A DNA stretch of 64,000 nt from Verticillium longisporum (Eukaryota; Ascomycota; Sordariomycetes; Glomerellales; Plectosphaerellaceae). Position numbers and translations under genes: made by a program. The stretch is taken from contig JAETXT010000015.1 of the NCBI GenBank assembly GCA_019188255.1, positions 806,001 through 870,000 on the forward strand, in the 5' to 3' direction. This document shows positions 13,352 through 23,081 of this stretch, piece after piece. Positions within the stretch are counted from its first letter, which is position 1. The number at the start of each line of letters is the position of its first letter. The notes under the pieces were generated by a model that had not been told where the DNA came from, did not search any database, and was given only the letters and a program-made list of their open reading frames with translations.

Positions 13352-13477
13352 AGGATCGGAGAACGCGAGGCATTTGTCAGGGGGGCGGCCGATCCTGTGC
13401 TGGCAAAGACATCTAGACCAACGTGTGGCTTTCATTTATTCCCTCCCTCAAGCACATGCCTGGATCATGCGGTCCAC

Positions 13478-14663
13478 TTACGAGATACGAGCCAAGACCT
13501 TGAGCAAATCGCCAGTCACTCCCATAGCTGTTACCTCGCCTCCCGCCCCAGCACCTTGGATGATGAGTGGGTTGCTACCATATCTCTCGGTATAAAAGCT
13601 GATGATGTTGTCACTGCCCTTGAGCGCCGCAATAGGATGCGTGGCATCGAATTGTTCCAAGCCGACCTTGACCTGCTTAGAGGGGACATCAATGCTGCCG
13701 ACAAACCTCACAACCTTGCCCTCCTTCTCAGCAGAAAGCTTGGTCTGTTCCATCTCGGAGTCAAAGCTAGGGAGTTTTTCCATAAACTCATCGCCGCTGG
13801 TGCAGCTTTCGAGCTCCTTAGGGATCAGGCTCTGGACGGGAAACGACGTAGGGGACTCTACGGGTAGTCCAGCCAATCTGGCCAGGATGGTCAACTTGCG
13901 AGCGACATCCAGGCCATTCAGATCGTCGCGCGGATCGGGCTCGGTGTAGCCAAGTTCTTTAGCCTTCTTCACCTCAGCGGACCACTTGCCGCCGGCGCCC
14001 GAGGTTGGAGCAAAGCTGTTGAAGAGGAAAGACATGGTGCCGCTAAAAACACCTTCAATCTTGGTGACGCGATCCCCCGTCTCCACCAGCTCTTTCAGAG
14101 TGGAAATAACGGGAAGTCCAGCTCCAACAGACGACTCGTGGAAGACGTTGGCGCCACCTTTCGCAGCAGAGGAGAAAATGCTCTCCCACAGCGTATAAGA
14201 GCCTGAAAAGGCTTTCTTGTTGGGCGTGACGATGTTGATGCCACGGCTTAAGAAGCCGGGGTAGGCATTGGCAATGTCTTCGGAGCTCGTGTTGTCTACA
14301 AGGACGACTTTGGCGGGAGCCGAGGCTAGATACTCGGTCAATTGTGCGACAGAGGGCGCAGCCTGGGTGGAAGTAGCCAGGACATCGAGGGCCTTCTCGG
14401 CGTCGATCGGTGCGTAATCGCTGTTGTAGAGAGACTTCTTGCTGGTAGAGATGAAGCACAGGCTCAGCTTAGGCGAGGGCCTGCGAGCTGCCAGTGTTGT
14501 AAGCTGGGAGAGAAAGCTTTTGCCAACACCGCCGGCGCCTTGACAAAGCCAAAGTTCGTTAGCGATCGAAGCAACGTCGAGAGTAGTACGGCAAATATCA
14601 TTGCATGGAGTCCGGGTATTTACCGATTATGGCTATAAAAACTTGCTGGTTGGCAGCTGACAT
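13478..14663 (-). CDS. hom6: Homoserine dehydrogenase
   Basis: NAD(P)-dependent reduction of aspartate semialdehyde to homoserine, the branch point to threonine and methionine. Two exons on the minus strand: 14624-14663 and 13478-14538, with an 85-nt intron that splits the Rossmann glycine motif IIGAGGVGKSFLSQL. 366 aa, the normal fungal length. Visible motifs include VVLVDNTSSEDIANAYP, NIVTPNKKAFSG, HESSVGAGLPVISTLKEL and GTMSFLFN, then the C-terminal substrate region DPRDDLNGLDVARKLTIL and GAGAGGEVTAMGVTGDLLKV. It ends at a TAA that overlaps a donor-like GTAAGT, but extension past it gives unrelated sequence, so I end the CDS there. Confidence 0.95.
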
Positions 14664-15193
14664 TTCTTCTGAAGGTACCACGGGGCGTTGTGATATGGTG
14701 TCCGTCCTGTGTTTGTTCGAAAGCGACGTAGCGCAATCGGAGCAGGATGAGTCCAAATTATGTAGGAGATGAGATGGAGGGGTTTATTCGTGACAAGTGC
14801 GGGGCAGTGCCCCGCTCTCTACATCTCTACAGAGACCCAACTTGCTCTCGAAAGACACAAATCCGAGGTCAGTTGGAAATAGCGACTTTTGATGTGTCTT
14901 AGTAGACAATTAGCAATGCTTCGATTGCGAGGCGCGGCCAGGCCTGCACCTGCTCGATCATCTCTATTGTTCCATGTTGGGCCTTTGGCAACCGAAGGAC
15001 GAGGGGCATTGACCCCGGTTTCGGTCATAGCTCCGAGCTCCATACAAAACACCAGCTACAACTTTAAGTCATGTCGTCATATATTTCAGAGAGCGTCCCT
15101 CTGTGACCGTCACGCGTATGGTCTGTCGGTTCAGAACCTCGCGAAAGCATCATCATTCACCAGACATATTCATCCACAGAGTGACTTCACGCA
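14664..15193. other. Divergent promoter region of homoserine dehydrogenase and DUF1295 gene
   Basis: 530 bp between two divergently read starts. No credible exon. It should carry both promoters; I did not find a perfect Gcn4/Cpc1 site (a one-mismatch TGAGTCC lies near 14749). Confidence 0.5.
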
Positions 15194-16299
15194 ATGCCTC
15201 TGTTCCAATTCCTTCTGCGAATGTCAAACTTCCGCAACCCCCTTTTGCGGACTTTGGTACCTTCGATATCGACAGCCTTCGCCATTCAAGCAGCCTTCGC
15301 CGTTCCTTCCATCATCTGTCAAAGTGAGCGCTTCTACGACTTTTCTGGGTCGTTGACGTTCCTCTCTGTGACGGCTCTCAGCCTTTACCTCCCTTCGTTG
15401 CGCGTCAACAATGTTTCCTCGGCTCAACCGGGCCTCCCAAGCCTGCTGGCCCCATTCACCTCCCCCGGGGGCCTTGGGGCGTTGAACTGGCGCCAAGTCG
15501 TGCTTTCGGGTGCCGTAGTCTTCTGGGCCTTGAGACGTATGTATTGCCGCTCAATCTATAACCCCCAAGAGACACCAAGAACTGACAAAACTAGTGGGGT
15601 CCTACCTCTTCCAGCGCGTCTTGTCCGACGGCCAGGATTCGCGTTTCGACGAAATCAAACGCAGTCCTGCCAAGTTCGCCGTGGCATTCACAGCTCAGGC
15701 GACCTGGGTTTCGCTCTGTCTCCTCCCCGTCATCACATTGAACGCTGTTCCAGCTGCTGCCTTCGCCTCCATCCCGGCCATCCAAGCCACGGATGTTCTC
15801 GGGCTTCTTGTATACGCTGGCGGTTTCGCCTATGAGATTATCGCAGACAGGCAGAAGAGCAAGTGGGCGGCGGAGAAGAAGGCCAAGGTTCACGATGAGG
15901 AGTTCCTCACCCGTGGGTTGTGGAGTCGCAGGTAAGCCACTCTCCTGCAGAAGAAGTGGCAAAGCTGCCTAAGCTACAGCCAAACGTTGACACATGCACT
16001 GTAGTCAATTCCCTAACTACTTCGGAGAAATCTCGCTGTGGACAGGCATTGCAACCGCAGCTTTCGGCGTCCTCGCAGCGCGACCGATTCGGGCGGGGCT
16101 GGGTCTGCCCCTCGGCATTGCAGGGCCCGCGCTCGCCATGGGCATGTCCTACATCAGCCCGGCATTCGTCAGCTTCCTACTGCTGAAGATATCGGGCGTG
16201 CCTCTGAGCGAGAAGAAGTACAACGAGCGATATGGTCACAGGAAGGACTACCAAGCGTGGAAGGAGAACACGCCAAAGCTGATCCCCAAGCTATTCTGA
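15194..16299 (+). CDS. DUF1295 (steroid 5-alpha-reductase-like) integral membrane protein
   Basis: Polytopic membrane protein of the DUF1295 family, related in fold to 3-oxo-5-alpha-steroid 4-dehydrogenases and isoprenylcysteine methyltransferases; substrate unknown. Exons 15194-15536, 15595-15931 and 16005-16299, introns of 58 and 73 nt, 324 aa. Hydrophobic segments occur around LTFLSVTALSLYLPSL, QVVLSGAVVFWALRLGSYLF, the ALGLLVYAGGFAYEIIADRQ region and LPLGIAGPALAMGMSYISP. Family hallmarks: ADRQKSKW, GLWSRSQFPNYFGEISLW, and a C-terminal SEKKYNERYGHRKDYQAWKE ending in IPKLF. A second in-frame ATG lies 27 nt downstream, so the start is uncertain by nine residues. Confidence 0.88.
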
Positions 16300-16410
16300 A
16301 GCTGCATGGCGCCGCGGCAGGCAAAAGGCATATGGCAAGTGGAGGAATCCAATTCATTCTATCCGAGTAAAACACCATGTCATTTCCGTTGTCTCCTTGA
16401 TCCGCTACAC

Positions 16411-17565
16411 TTAGCTGTGGAATGCCTTGATCTTCTCAACCTCGTCATAACTACCCATGAAGATACCCGCCCTGTCGTGAATGTGCTCCGGCACGAGCTC
16501 CAGCAGGCGGGTCATGTTGCTGTCGACGGCTTGGCCACCGGCTGCGCACAGTCTAATCAGCATGCGCTCCGTCAACAGTGTAGCACGGGAAGAGTAGACA
16601 TACCGTTCTCAAAGATCAGCGCCATGGGTGCGCACTCGTAGAGGATGCGGAGCTTGCCTTTGGGGCTCTTCTTGTCGGCGGGGTAAGCAAAGACACCGCC
16701 GTACAGCAGGGTACGGTATGCGTCAGCGACCATGCTGCCGATGTACCTGGCGCTGTAGGGCTTGCCATTGTCCTGCAGCTCCTTGAGCGAGTTGAAGTAA
16801 TTCTTCGTCTTGTCCTCCCAGTAGAGCGAGTTACCCTCGTTGACGGAATAGATCGCACGGGACTTGGGCAGGCGCATGTCGGGGTGGGTCAAGATGAACT
16901 CGCCGACACCGTTGTCGAGTGTGAAACCGTTAACGCTGCCTCCCTTCATGGTGATGACCAGTTGGGCCGAGGCGCCGTACATTGTGAAACCGGCGGCCAG
17001 CAGCTCGGTGCCGGGCTTGAGAATGTCCTCCTTGGTTCCGGAGGAACCATCAGGCAGCTTGTGGATGGCAAAGATGGTGCCAACAGACACACCAGCATCC
17101 AGGTTGGAGCTGCCGTCAATGGGATCACAGGCCACTGCGTAGCGGGCACCAGTGGCATCTCGGAAGAAGATGACTTCCTCCTCTTCCTCGGACACGAGCA
17201 GGGCGCACTTGCCCGAGGACCTCATGGCCTCGATGAAGAGGTCATTGGAGATGACATCCAGCTTCTTCTGGTCATCGCCTGTTGTGTTGGAGGATCCAGC
17301 CAGGCCGGTCAGGTTGACGAGGGTGGCGCGGCGAATGTAGTACGCGATGGACTTGAAGGAAAATTGCAGGGCGTGGCAGAGAAGGCTGGAACGAACGTTA
17401 GAAGGCTGCAGAAGATCGTAGGAGACGAATTGGTGCTTACGTGAAATCTCCGGTGGCCTCCGTGTGTTTTGCCTGCTCTTCCGTGAGGAACCGGGTGAGG
17501 GTGACGATGTTGGTGTTGATCTTCTCCGTCTCTCCGCCACCAGTGTTGGTTGTGTACGCCGACAT
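16411..17565 (-). CDS. fbp1: Fructose-1,6-bisphosphatase
   Basis: Gluconeogenic enzyme hydrolysing fructose 1,6-bisphosphate to fructose 6-phosphate in the cytosol. Minus-strand exons 17441-17565, 16604-17385 and 16411-16541, introns of 55 and 62 nt; 345 aa, normal family length. Motifs: VSEEEEEVIFF, the metal-site signature ACDPIDGSSNLDAGVSVGTI, SARYIGSMVADAYRTLLYGG, and the catalytic-site region KGKLRILYECAPMALIFENA. It begins MSAYTTNTGGGETEKINTN. It shares a 1.3-kb divergent promoter with PEX11, which contains three CCTCGG-type boxes. No frame breaks. Confidence 0.96.
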
Positions 17566-18884
17566 TGTGGATGATTGTATGGCGAGGGGCCGAGGAGGAT
17601 GGACTCTGCAAAAAACGTTGGGGATAAAGGCAGTGCAATGCGAATAGCTGCCGGCGAAAGCTGGGCGTGATCTGGGTCACCTGGTGGGGCGAAGGGTTCA
17701 CGATGCGGCAATGGAGGGGCAATGTGCTGCAGATCAGCGAAGGGAGAGAGGGGCAGATGACGGAAAAGAGCTGCTTCGGACGAGGAGAGGAAGGCGAGGA
17801 TCAGTGGTGTTTTTGACGGGATTGAGTGTGGAGAGAAGGGACAGTCGGGACGAGACGAGAAGGCAGAGAAGGAGACGGACTGGTCGAAGTATAACAAGTA
17901 CCTTTCCACCATGAGACCCCAGACGGAAATACAGCACGAGTGACGAGCGGGAACGATTGACGAGACGGAACATCATGCGGCATCAAGTTGTTGCGAGGCG
18001 CCGGGCAGACCCGACGAATGCCCCCATGGCCCCGTTGGCTCCAGGGTTCCACGATTCGGCAGACGGCTATCCATGGCTGGCGCTGCTAGGAAAGTGCCAC
18101 GGCCTCCTTGGTTACTGGTGGACGTGACGTGAGCGCGATGCTGTTCCCACGTCTTTGTCTTGTTCCCGGCCGAGGGGAACCCGAGACTGGAGATGCGGGG
18201 CAGAGCGCCGCGAGCAGGCGGGATGAGTCGCGAGGATTTCTCGGAAACCTTCGCTATGCGTCGCGCCGAGCGATACATACATGCCCCTCACCAGCACTCG
18301 CCCTGCTCCCCTTGACCCCTCTCTCCTCCCTCCCTTCGAGGCTGGACCGTCGTTATATAATAACCACTGATGGAATTCCCATGGCGCCTATTGACGAAAT
18401 CGGCCCCACGAGCCCATGACGAAGGGATTAGTTGTGGCTGAAGTGGCTGTACACAACCCCACATGTGGTGTCAAGTTGGCTGGTGTGTTCGTTCCTGCTG
18501 CCAGCCACGTGATCATGATGCCTTGGAAGCAGCCCGAGCTTGACAGGCGCTCGTTTGTCCAAGCAGCCTGCGTCCAGCCCAGAGACACACTGGATCCCCA
18601 CTTGCGTCCGGCCGGTAATGTGGTGGTGGACCTCGGCATGTGCTGCGACGTGACGAGCTCACCCCCAAACGCCTTACTCGGCCCTCCCTGAACGTGCGTT
18701 TACTGCTAATCCGGCACGCTGTGTGTGTTTATCTGCCTTGCTTGTGATCGAACGCTGAATTGTCCGAATCAGCCATCCCTCATCTCTCGCCAACGACGTG
18801 AACCTCTGCATCGCCACAATCGAAAGTCCAGCAACCCCTCCCATACTTTCCATCGACCCCGGATAATCAGACTGCACGCGCATC
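17566..18884. promoter_or_regulatory. Shared divergent promoter of fbp1 and PEX11
   Basis: 1.3 kb with no credible exon. It contains three CCTCGG/CCGAGG hexamers (17590-17595, 18170-18175, 18631-18636), the consensus bound by fungal fatty-acid regulators FarA/FarB/Ctf1, and several SYGGRG (CreA-type) matches such as GTGGGG near 17684 and GCGGGG near 18195. Roughly one hexamer would be expected by chance in this length, so the enrichment is modest. Co-control of gluconeogenesis and peroxisome proliferation is an inference. Confidence 0.45.
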
Positions 18885-19664
18885 ATGGTCGCCGACGCTC
18901 TCATCTACCACCCCTCTGTGGCGCATTACTTGCGCTTTGTCGCAACCACCGTCGGGCGCGACAAGCTGCTGCGCACCCTTCAATACTTCGCCCGCTTCTA
19001 TGCCTGGTATCTCCTCCGCACCAACGGCACGGCTGCGCAGACTGCTCCCTGGGATGCCATCAAGAAGCAGTTTGGCCTGACCCGCAAGCTGATGCGCGTC
19101 GGCAAGAACGTTGAGCACTTCAAGGCCGCCGCTGCCGCTTCCGATGCCAAAACCACGGATCCCATCCTGCGCTACGCCGCCGTCGGCCGCCAGCTCGGCT
19201 ACGCCGGCTACCTCTCCTTTCACATGGCCACCGTCCTAGATGCCGTCGGCATCCGCAAGTCCCCCCCCCCCAAGACCCTCCAGCGCGAGGCCTGTCGCTT
19301 CTGGGCCATGGGTATTCCCTGCAGCGTCGTCGCCCAGGTATACACGCACTATCGCCTCCAGCAGCGCGAGGCGCGAGTCGATAAGAAGGATGGTGAAGGC
19401 GTGGTTGAGGGGAAGAGGATAGCCCTGTATGACAGCCCCAAACCGGCACCACGCCGTGCTCTGCCCTCTCCTCGTCAAACGAATGTGCTGACTCTTCGCA
19501 GGGAACGAGCTGCCAGCCGACTTCAGCTCCTGTCTGACGTCTGCGACCTGTCCGTGCCAACCTCAGCTCTGGGCTGGGTTGCCGTCGATGATGGTCTGGT
19601 CGGCCTTGCTGGAACCGTCAGCAGTCTCATCGGGGTATATACACAGTGGAAGAAGACGGCGTAG
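18885..19664 (+). CDS. pex11: Peroxisomal membrane protein PEX11
   Basis: Peroxisome-elongating membrane peroxin. It begins MVADALIYHPSVAHYLRFVA and has the family signatures GRDKLLRTLQYFARFYAWYL, MRVGKNVEHFKAA and YLSFHMATVLDAVGI. Two exons: 18885-19426 and 19502-19664. The 75-nt intron (donor GTATGA, acceptor TTCGCAG) is a multiple of three and has no stop, so the unspliced frame also stays open. Splicing gives ...GKRIALERAASRLQLLSD and 234 aa, the usual length, whereas reading through inserts 25 residues without family resemblance. The C-terminus ends SSLIGVYTQWKKTA. The spliced form is preferred. Confidence 0.93.
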   Translation: MVADALIYHPSVAHYLRFVATTVGRDKLLRTLQYFARFYAWYLLRTNGTAAQTAPWDAIKKQFGLTRKLMRVGKNVEHFKAAAAASDAKTTDPILRYAAVGRQLGYAGYLSFHMATVLDAVGIRKSPPPKTLQREACRFWAMGIPCSVVAQVYTHYRLQQREARVDKKDGEGVVEGKRIALYDSPKPAPRRALPSPRQTNVLTLRRERAASRLQLLSDVCDLSVPTSALGWVAVDDGLVGLAGTVSSLIGVYTQWKKTA

Positions 19665-20192
19665 CGTAGCGTGGTTGCTGGTTCTGATGCACCACATCTT
19701 TTTTATACATCTCATGTCTGCGCTGTGCTTGGTCATTTATTCAGTGTACTTGGAGCAAGTTGAGTAACGAGTGCAAGTTCAATTGTTCGGAGGTCATGGT
19801 CATTATTGTACAAGAAACATCATTGCGATCCGGCCTCGTCCAGTCCCCCTTTTTTGCACCCTCGAACCAGAGACCCACGCCAGTGGCCACACCACATAAA
19901 TAGGCATGACATATCATCGTGATCCACCAACGCAAGGTATACATGAAATATGAGCTCTGTGGACTGCTGACTTAGCTCGGAGAAGAGATCAGTAGTGTGG
20001 CGTGACAACGGTACCCACCCCGGGATATCCCTTCCGAGAACCGTTGGAAAACGGCTTGTGCTCGCCTCAAACCACCGCTACACTACCAGCCTGAGCGTAC
20101 ATTTGCGCCACAACGGAGTTCCCAGCGGCACGGGATCTAGCAGGAACCCGTCAGAAATAGGACCCTGAAAGTGACTCGTGCATGGCGATCAT
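19665..20192. other. Intergenic between convergent PEX11 and srp2-like genes
   Basis: 528 bp holding both 3' UTRs. No credible open frame seen. Confidence 0.6.
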
Positions 20193-21846
20193 TTACCAGT
20201 AGCGGCCGCCACGTTCATACTCGCGGGGAGGGTAAGGATCGCGGGGGTATCCAGGGTCGCGCGGAGGGGGAAAGTCACGAGGAGGCCGCTCATAAGGAGG
20301 CCTGCTGTTGGCGTATGGGTCCGGAGGAGGTGGGGGATAGTCCCGGCGATAGGGATCGTCGTAGCGACCGCGCGGGGGAGGAGGGGGATAATCATCCATG
20401 GGGCGCCGCGGAGGCGACCGATAGCGAGCCCTTTCGTCGTAGTACTCTCTGCGAGGGCTTCTGTCACGGTAGCCGTCGCGGTAACCACGGGGACTGTATC
20501 CACGAGGCGGTCCGCGACGATCGTAGTCGTCCACTGGAGGAGGAGGAGGAGGGCGGCGACCGTTGGGGGATCGGGAACGACCTCGGTTGTCACGTGGAGG
20601 AATGTCGGGCTGGGTCTGTCTTCGTGTCAGTCATATACATGCATTGAAGGGTGCTCTAAAATTTGACTCACGTCGGCAACGCAGTTGACAGGCTTGCCTT
20701 TGAACTCTCGGCCGTCAAGCTTCTCCACAGCGGTTCTGAGGTCGGCAGCGGTTTCGAATTCAACAAAGCTAATAATGGAATTAGCCGATGCTGGTGAAGC
20801 TGGTTAAAGGGACATATCTTACCCGCGTCCATTGCCGTCGCGGCCAGTCTCGGAGTAGACAACGTCGAGGCTGGACTGACGAGCGAAGTCTTTCAGGTCC
20901 TATTCCAGAATTCCAAGTAAGTCGGTGTCCAGGACGCTGTTGTCACGTGTCGGTGGGGAAATGTTGTCCAAGCCAAAAAGAAGCCAGATACGACGGAAGA
21001 TAACCAGTAGTCGACATCCACCAGGGGAGGAACGGGAAGCATCCTTTCGGACTCAAGAGGCTGGTGAGAAACCGAGATGCTGGCCCAGGTAGGGCCGCAG
21101 AGCCTCACTGGGGCGCCTGGTAAGGGACGCCAAGTTGAGCCGAGAGGATAAGTCCGGGATATCGAGCGCAGGCCCAAGAAACGGGAAAGGGGTAGATGTC
21201 CGGGGATCCAGCTTATGAGAATGGGAGAGAACAACAGACCTGCCAACTGGTATCCGTGGGTAGTCCCGTAATCTGCATCCGGTGCTGAGTACGACGTGGT
21301 CGGGGTGCAGCCCGCTCGTTGTGAGTGTTGTTATTGTTGTTGAACCCACCAGGAGCGGCGCCGCCATCGCGGTGCCGGGTGCCACGAGCGAATTGAACGG
21401 TTAGACGTTCGCCCATGAAGTCAGATCCATCTGGTGATATTTGGTTAGCGAGATGGTTCGTGGGTTGGCACGGTTGACGGTCGAGGTTCTAGGCTTACGG
21501 AAGGCTGTGTGGTGAGGTTAGCGACGATGACGTACTGTAGAGGAGCCATTTTCATATTGTCAACATACCAGGAACAACATCACGCGCATCCATGGCGTCC
21601 TTGTACTCGATGAAGCCAAAGCCATTCATGAGTTTTATCTCAGTAATTTCGCCAGTGCCATGGGTAGCGAAGTGCCCCTCAACTTCAGCTTTGGTAACTA
21701 ATCGCGAACAGCCTGTCAGTCATTGCTGCAGGGTTATTGATGCATCATGACATTCATGACCTAATGATATCTCTGTAGAAAGGAGTGTTCTTACCATTGC
21801 GCGGGAGGTTGCCCAGGTAGAGCCTGGTAGACGAAACCTCGGTCAT
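20193..21846 (-). CDS. srp2: SR-type splicing factor, two RRMs plus RS/PR-rich tail (Srp2-like)
   Basis: Pre-mRNA splicing regulator. Seven minus-strand exons: 21795-21846, 21569-21697, 21499-21504 (6 nt), 21240-21430, 20823-20899, 20672-20768 and 20193-20615, all GT-AG; 324 aa. RRM1: TRLYLGNLPRNVTKAEVEGH, RNP1-like NGFGFIEYKDAMDARDVV, then HGSDFMGERLTVQFARGTR. The linker is Gly/Asn/Arg-rich. RRM2 has MQITGLPTDTSWQDLKDFAR, the SWQDLKD hallmark of SR-protein pseudo-RRMs, and GRGFVEFETAADLRTAVEKL. The tail is RSRSPNGRR followed by DYDRRGPPRG/YRDRSPRR/PPPP repeats ending in RGGRYW. The intron between exons 4 and 5 is 340 nt, much longer than the others. Exon 7 has a tandem acceptor (ACAG/ACCCAG). 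Confidence 0.9.
21499..21504 (-). other. srp2: 6-nt microexon of the srp2-like gene
   Basis: On the minus strand the six bases CCTTCC sit between an ACACAG acceptor and a GTAAGC donor. Including them joins VVP to HGSDFMGERL as VVPAFHGSDFMGERL, in frame and matching the RRM1 helix-strand pattern (compare DIVNDFQGKEFMGSR in fission-yeast Srp2). Flanking introns are 64 and 68 nt. Skipping it removes two residues and keeps the frame. Confidence 0.8.
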
Positions 21847-22482
21847 CTTGTCGTGAAGTAGAGCCGGGATGGAGAGGCTGCGCCTGTCTTTGCAGGGTTT
21901 ATCGACTCGCTCGACGTGCAGGAATTCGGAGACACTGCTGTGATGATGCAGGAATGTAGATGGATGTGACCGCAATTGGAGGAGTGGGCGATGAGTGACT
22001 GTCGGGAGAAAACAGTGATCAAGGTTGGCGCGCAGGAATCTCCGTGTCAGACAAGAGTTTGGAAGTATGGGGGTATCAAAGGCTGAGGTCCGACTGGGTT
22101 ATGTCGATAGAATTGGCGCCAGGCTACGGCTGCAGCTACAGCAGCGCAAGAGTCTCGATGGCAGCGGCGTCGGTGAGATTGTTAGCCGTGATGACCTGGT
22201 GTCGGCAGCTCCGCGGCTGATGGGAAGAGGTGAAGTTGGGAGGTGTACGAGGCGGAGCGGCTAAATCGTGGTCAACTGGATGCAAGCACACTGGAGTAGG
22301 TAAGGTAAGTAGCTGCAGAGGAGCTTTCGATGGCTCGCCAACTCGCCTAAAGGTCCAGGTGGGGAAGACTTGTGCACCGAGGAGGGTGGAGAAGGTGTAA
22401 ACGGTCTCCACGGGCTGACGTTGTGCCGTGCGGCTGTGCAAGCCACCGGCAGGATAGAAGTACCGTTAGGTACCTACCCTAC
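21847..22482. other. Upstream region of srp2-like gene
   Basis: Promoter and 5' UTR of the srp2-like gene on the minus strand, ending at the MITE. No credible exon. A TTAGGTACCTACC motif (GGTACC-centred) lies at 22467-22479, immediately before the element. Confidence 0.5.
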
Positions 22483-22512
22483 CAAGCGGGTTGCAAAAAA
22501 AATGAGACGTAC
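22483..22512 (+). repeat. Left terminal inverted repeat of the MITE
   Basis: 30 bp, perfectly inverted relative to the right repeat. The complementarity stops abruptly after GACGTAC, marking the inner boundary. Confidence 0.92.
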
Positions 22513-22731
22513 TGAATGCTTCACCCCAGCCCCTCTACCTAGAATAACTGCACAACACTACTACGAGACACCTACAAGATCTAGGATTATAGTGACTATT
22601 GAGTTTATAGATCAGTATAATGTACACTATTTTAAAGAAAGGCTTTTCGCCTAGACTGAAGCTCTGGAGTCGTTGTAGAAATGTATAGCTGAATAGCTGG
22701 GTAGAAGGAATGGTTATGGGGGAGGGATCTG

Positions 22732-22761
22732 GTACGTCTCATTTTTTTTGCAACCCGCTTG
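22732..22761 (-). repeat. Right terminal inverted repeat of the MITE
   Basis: Exact reverse complement of the left repeat over all 30 positions, including the 8-base A/T run. Confidence 0.92.
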
Positions 22762-22766
22762 CCTAC

Positions 22767-23081
22767 CTCCAAGGTCTCTCCAGCCCCCTGACACGCAGAG
22801 CACTACCAAGAGCTTGACGGCTGGCTGGGGTCAGAGCTCCTCGGTTTGTCACTTGGTTTATTAAAACGGGTGTTTGTCAAGCTAGCAGTCTTCTGTCCGG
22901 TGAATAATGCAGTTCGATTGAATTGAAGGCTGCTACCAATGCAGTTGGCATCCAGACGCCTCTGGTTAAAATTCTCAATCTTCTATGTATGCAATGATTC
23001 CCATCCTTCAAAGCCTCGGAGCACAATCCTGCCTCGCACAAACATTGTGTCACTCAAATAATATATCTATAAACTCGTCCA
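22767..23081. other. Short spacer after the MITE, mdm1 3' region
   Basis: About 315 bp between the MITE and the mdm1 stop codon. It should hold the mdm1 3' UTR on the minus strand; no coding signal seen. Confidence 0.5.

Larger units (their letters stand above)
22483..22761. mobile_element. Miniature inverted-repeat transposable element (MITE), 279 bp
   Basis: Bounded by perfect 30-bp terminal inverted repeats starting CAAGCGGGTTGC, each containing an A8/T8 run and ending TGAGACGTAC. It is flanked on both sides by CCTAC (22478-22482 and 22762-22766), a possible 5-bp target duplication, though the site lies in TACC-rich sequence where such a match is easy by chance. The interior is AT-rich compared with its surroundings and has no transposase coding capacity. 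Superfamily not assignable from this copy alone. Confidence 0.88.

Noticed and set aside
13410..13480. Extra C-terminal exon for homoserine dehydrogenase from the GTAAGT overlapping its stop
   Set aside because: Splicing there yields an unrelated Cys/Pro/Arg-rich tail, while the family ends near LLKVLARIS.
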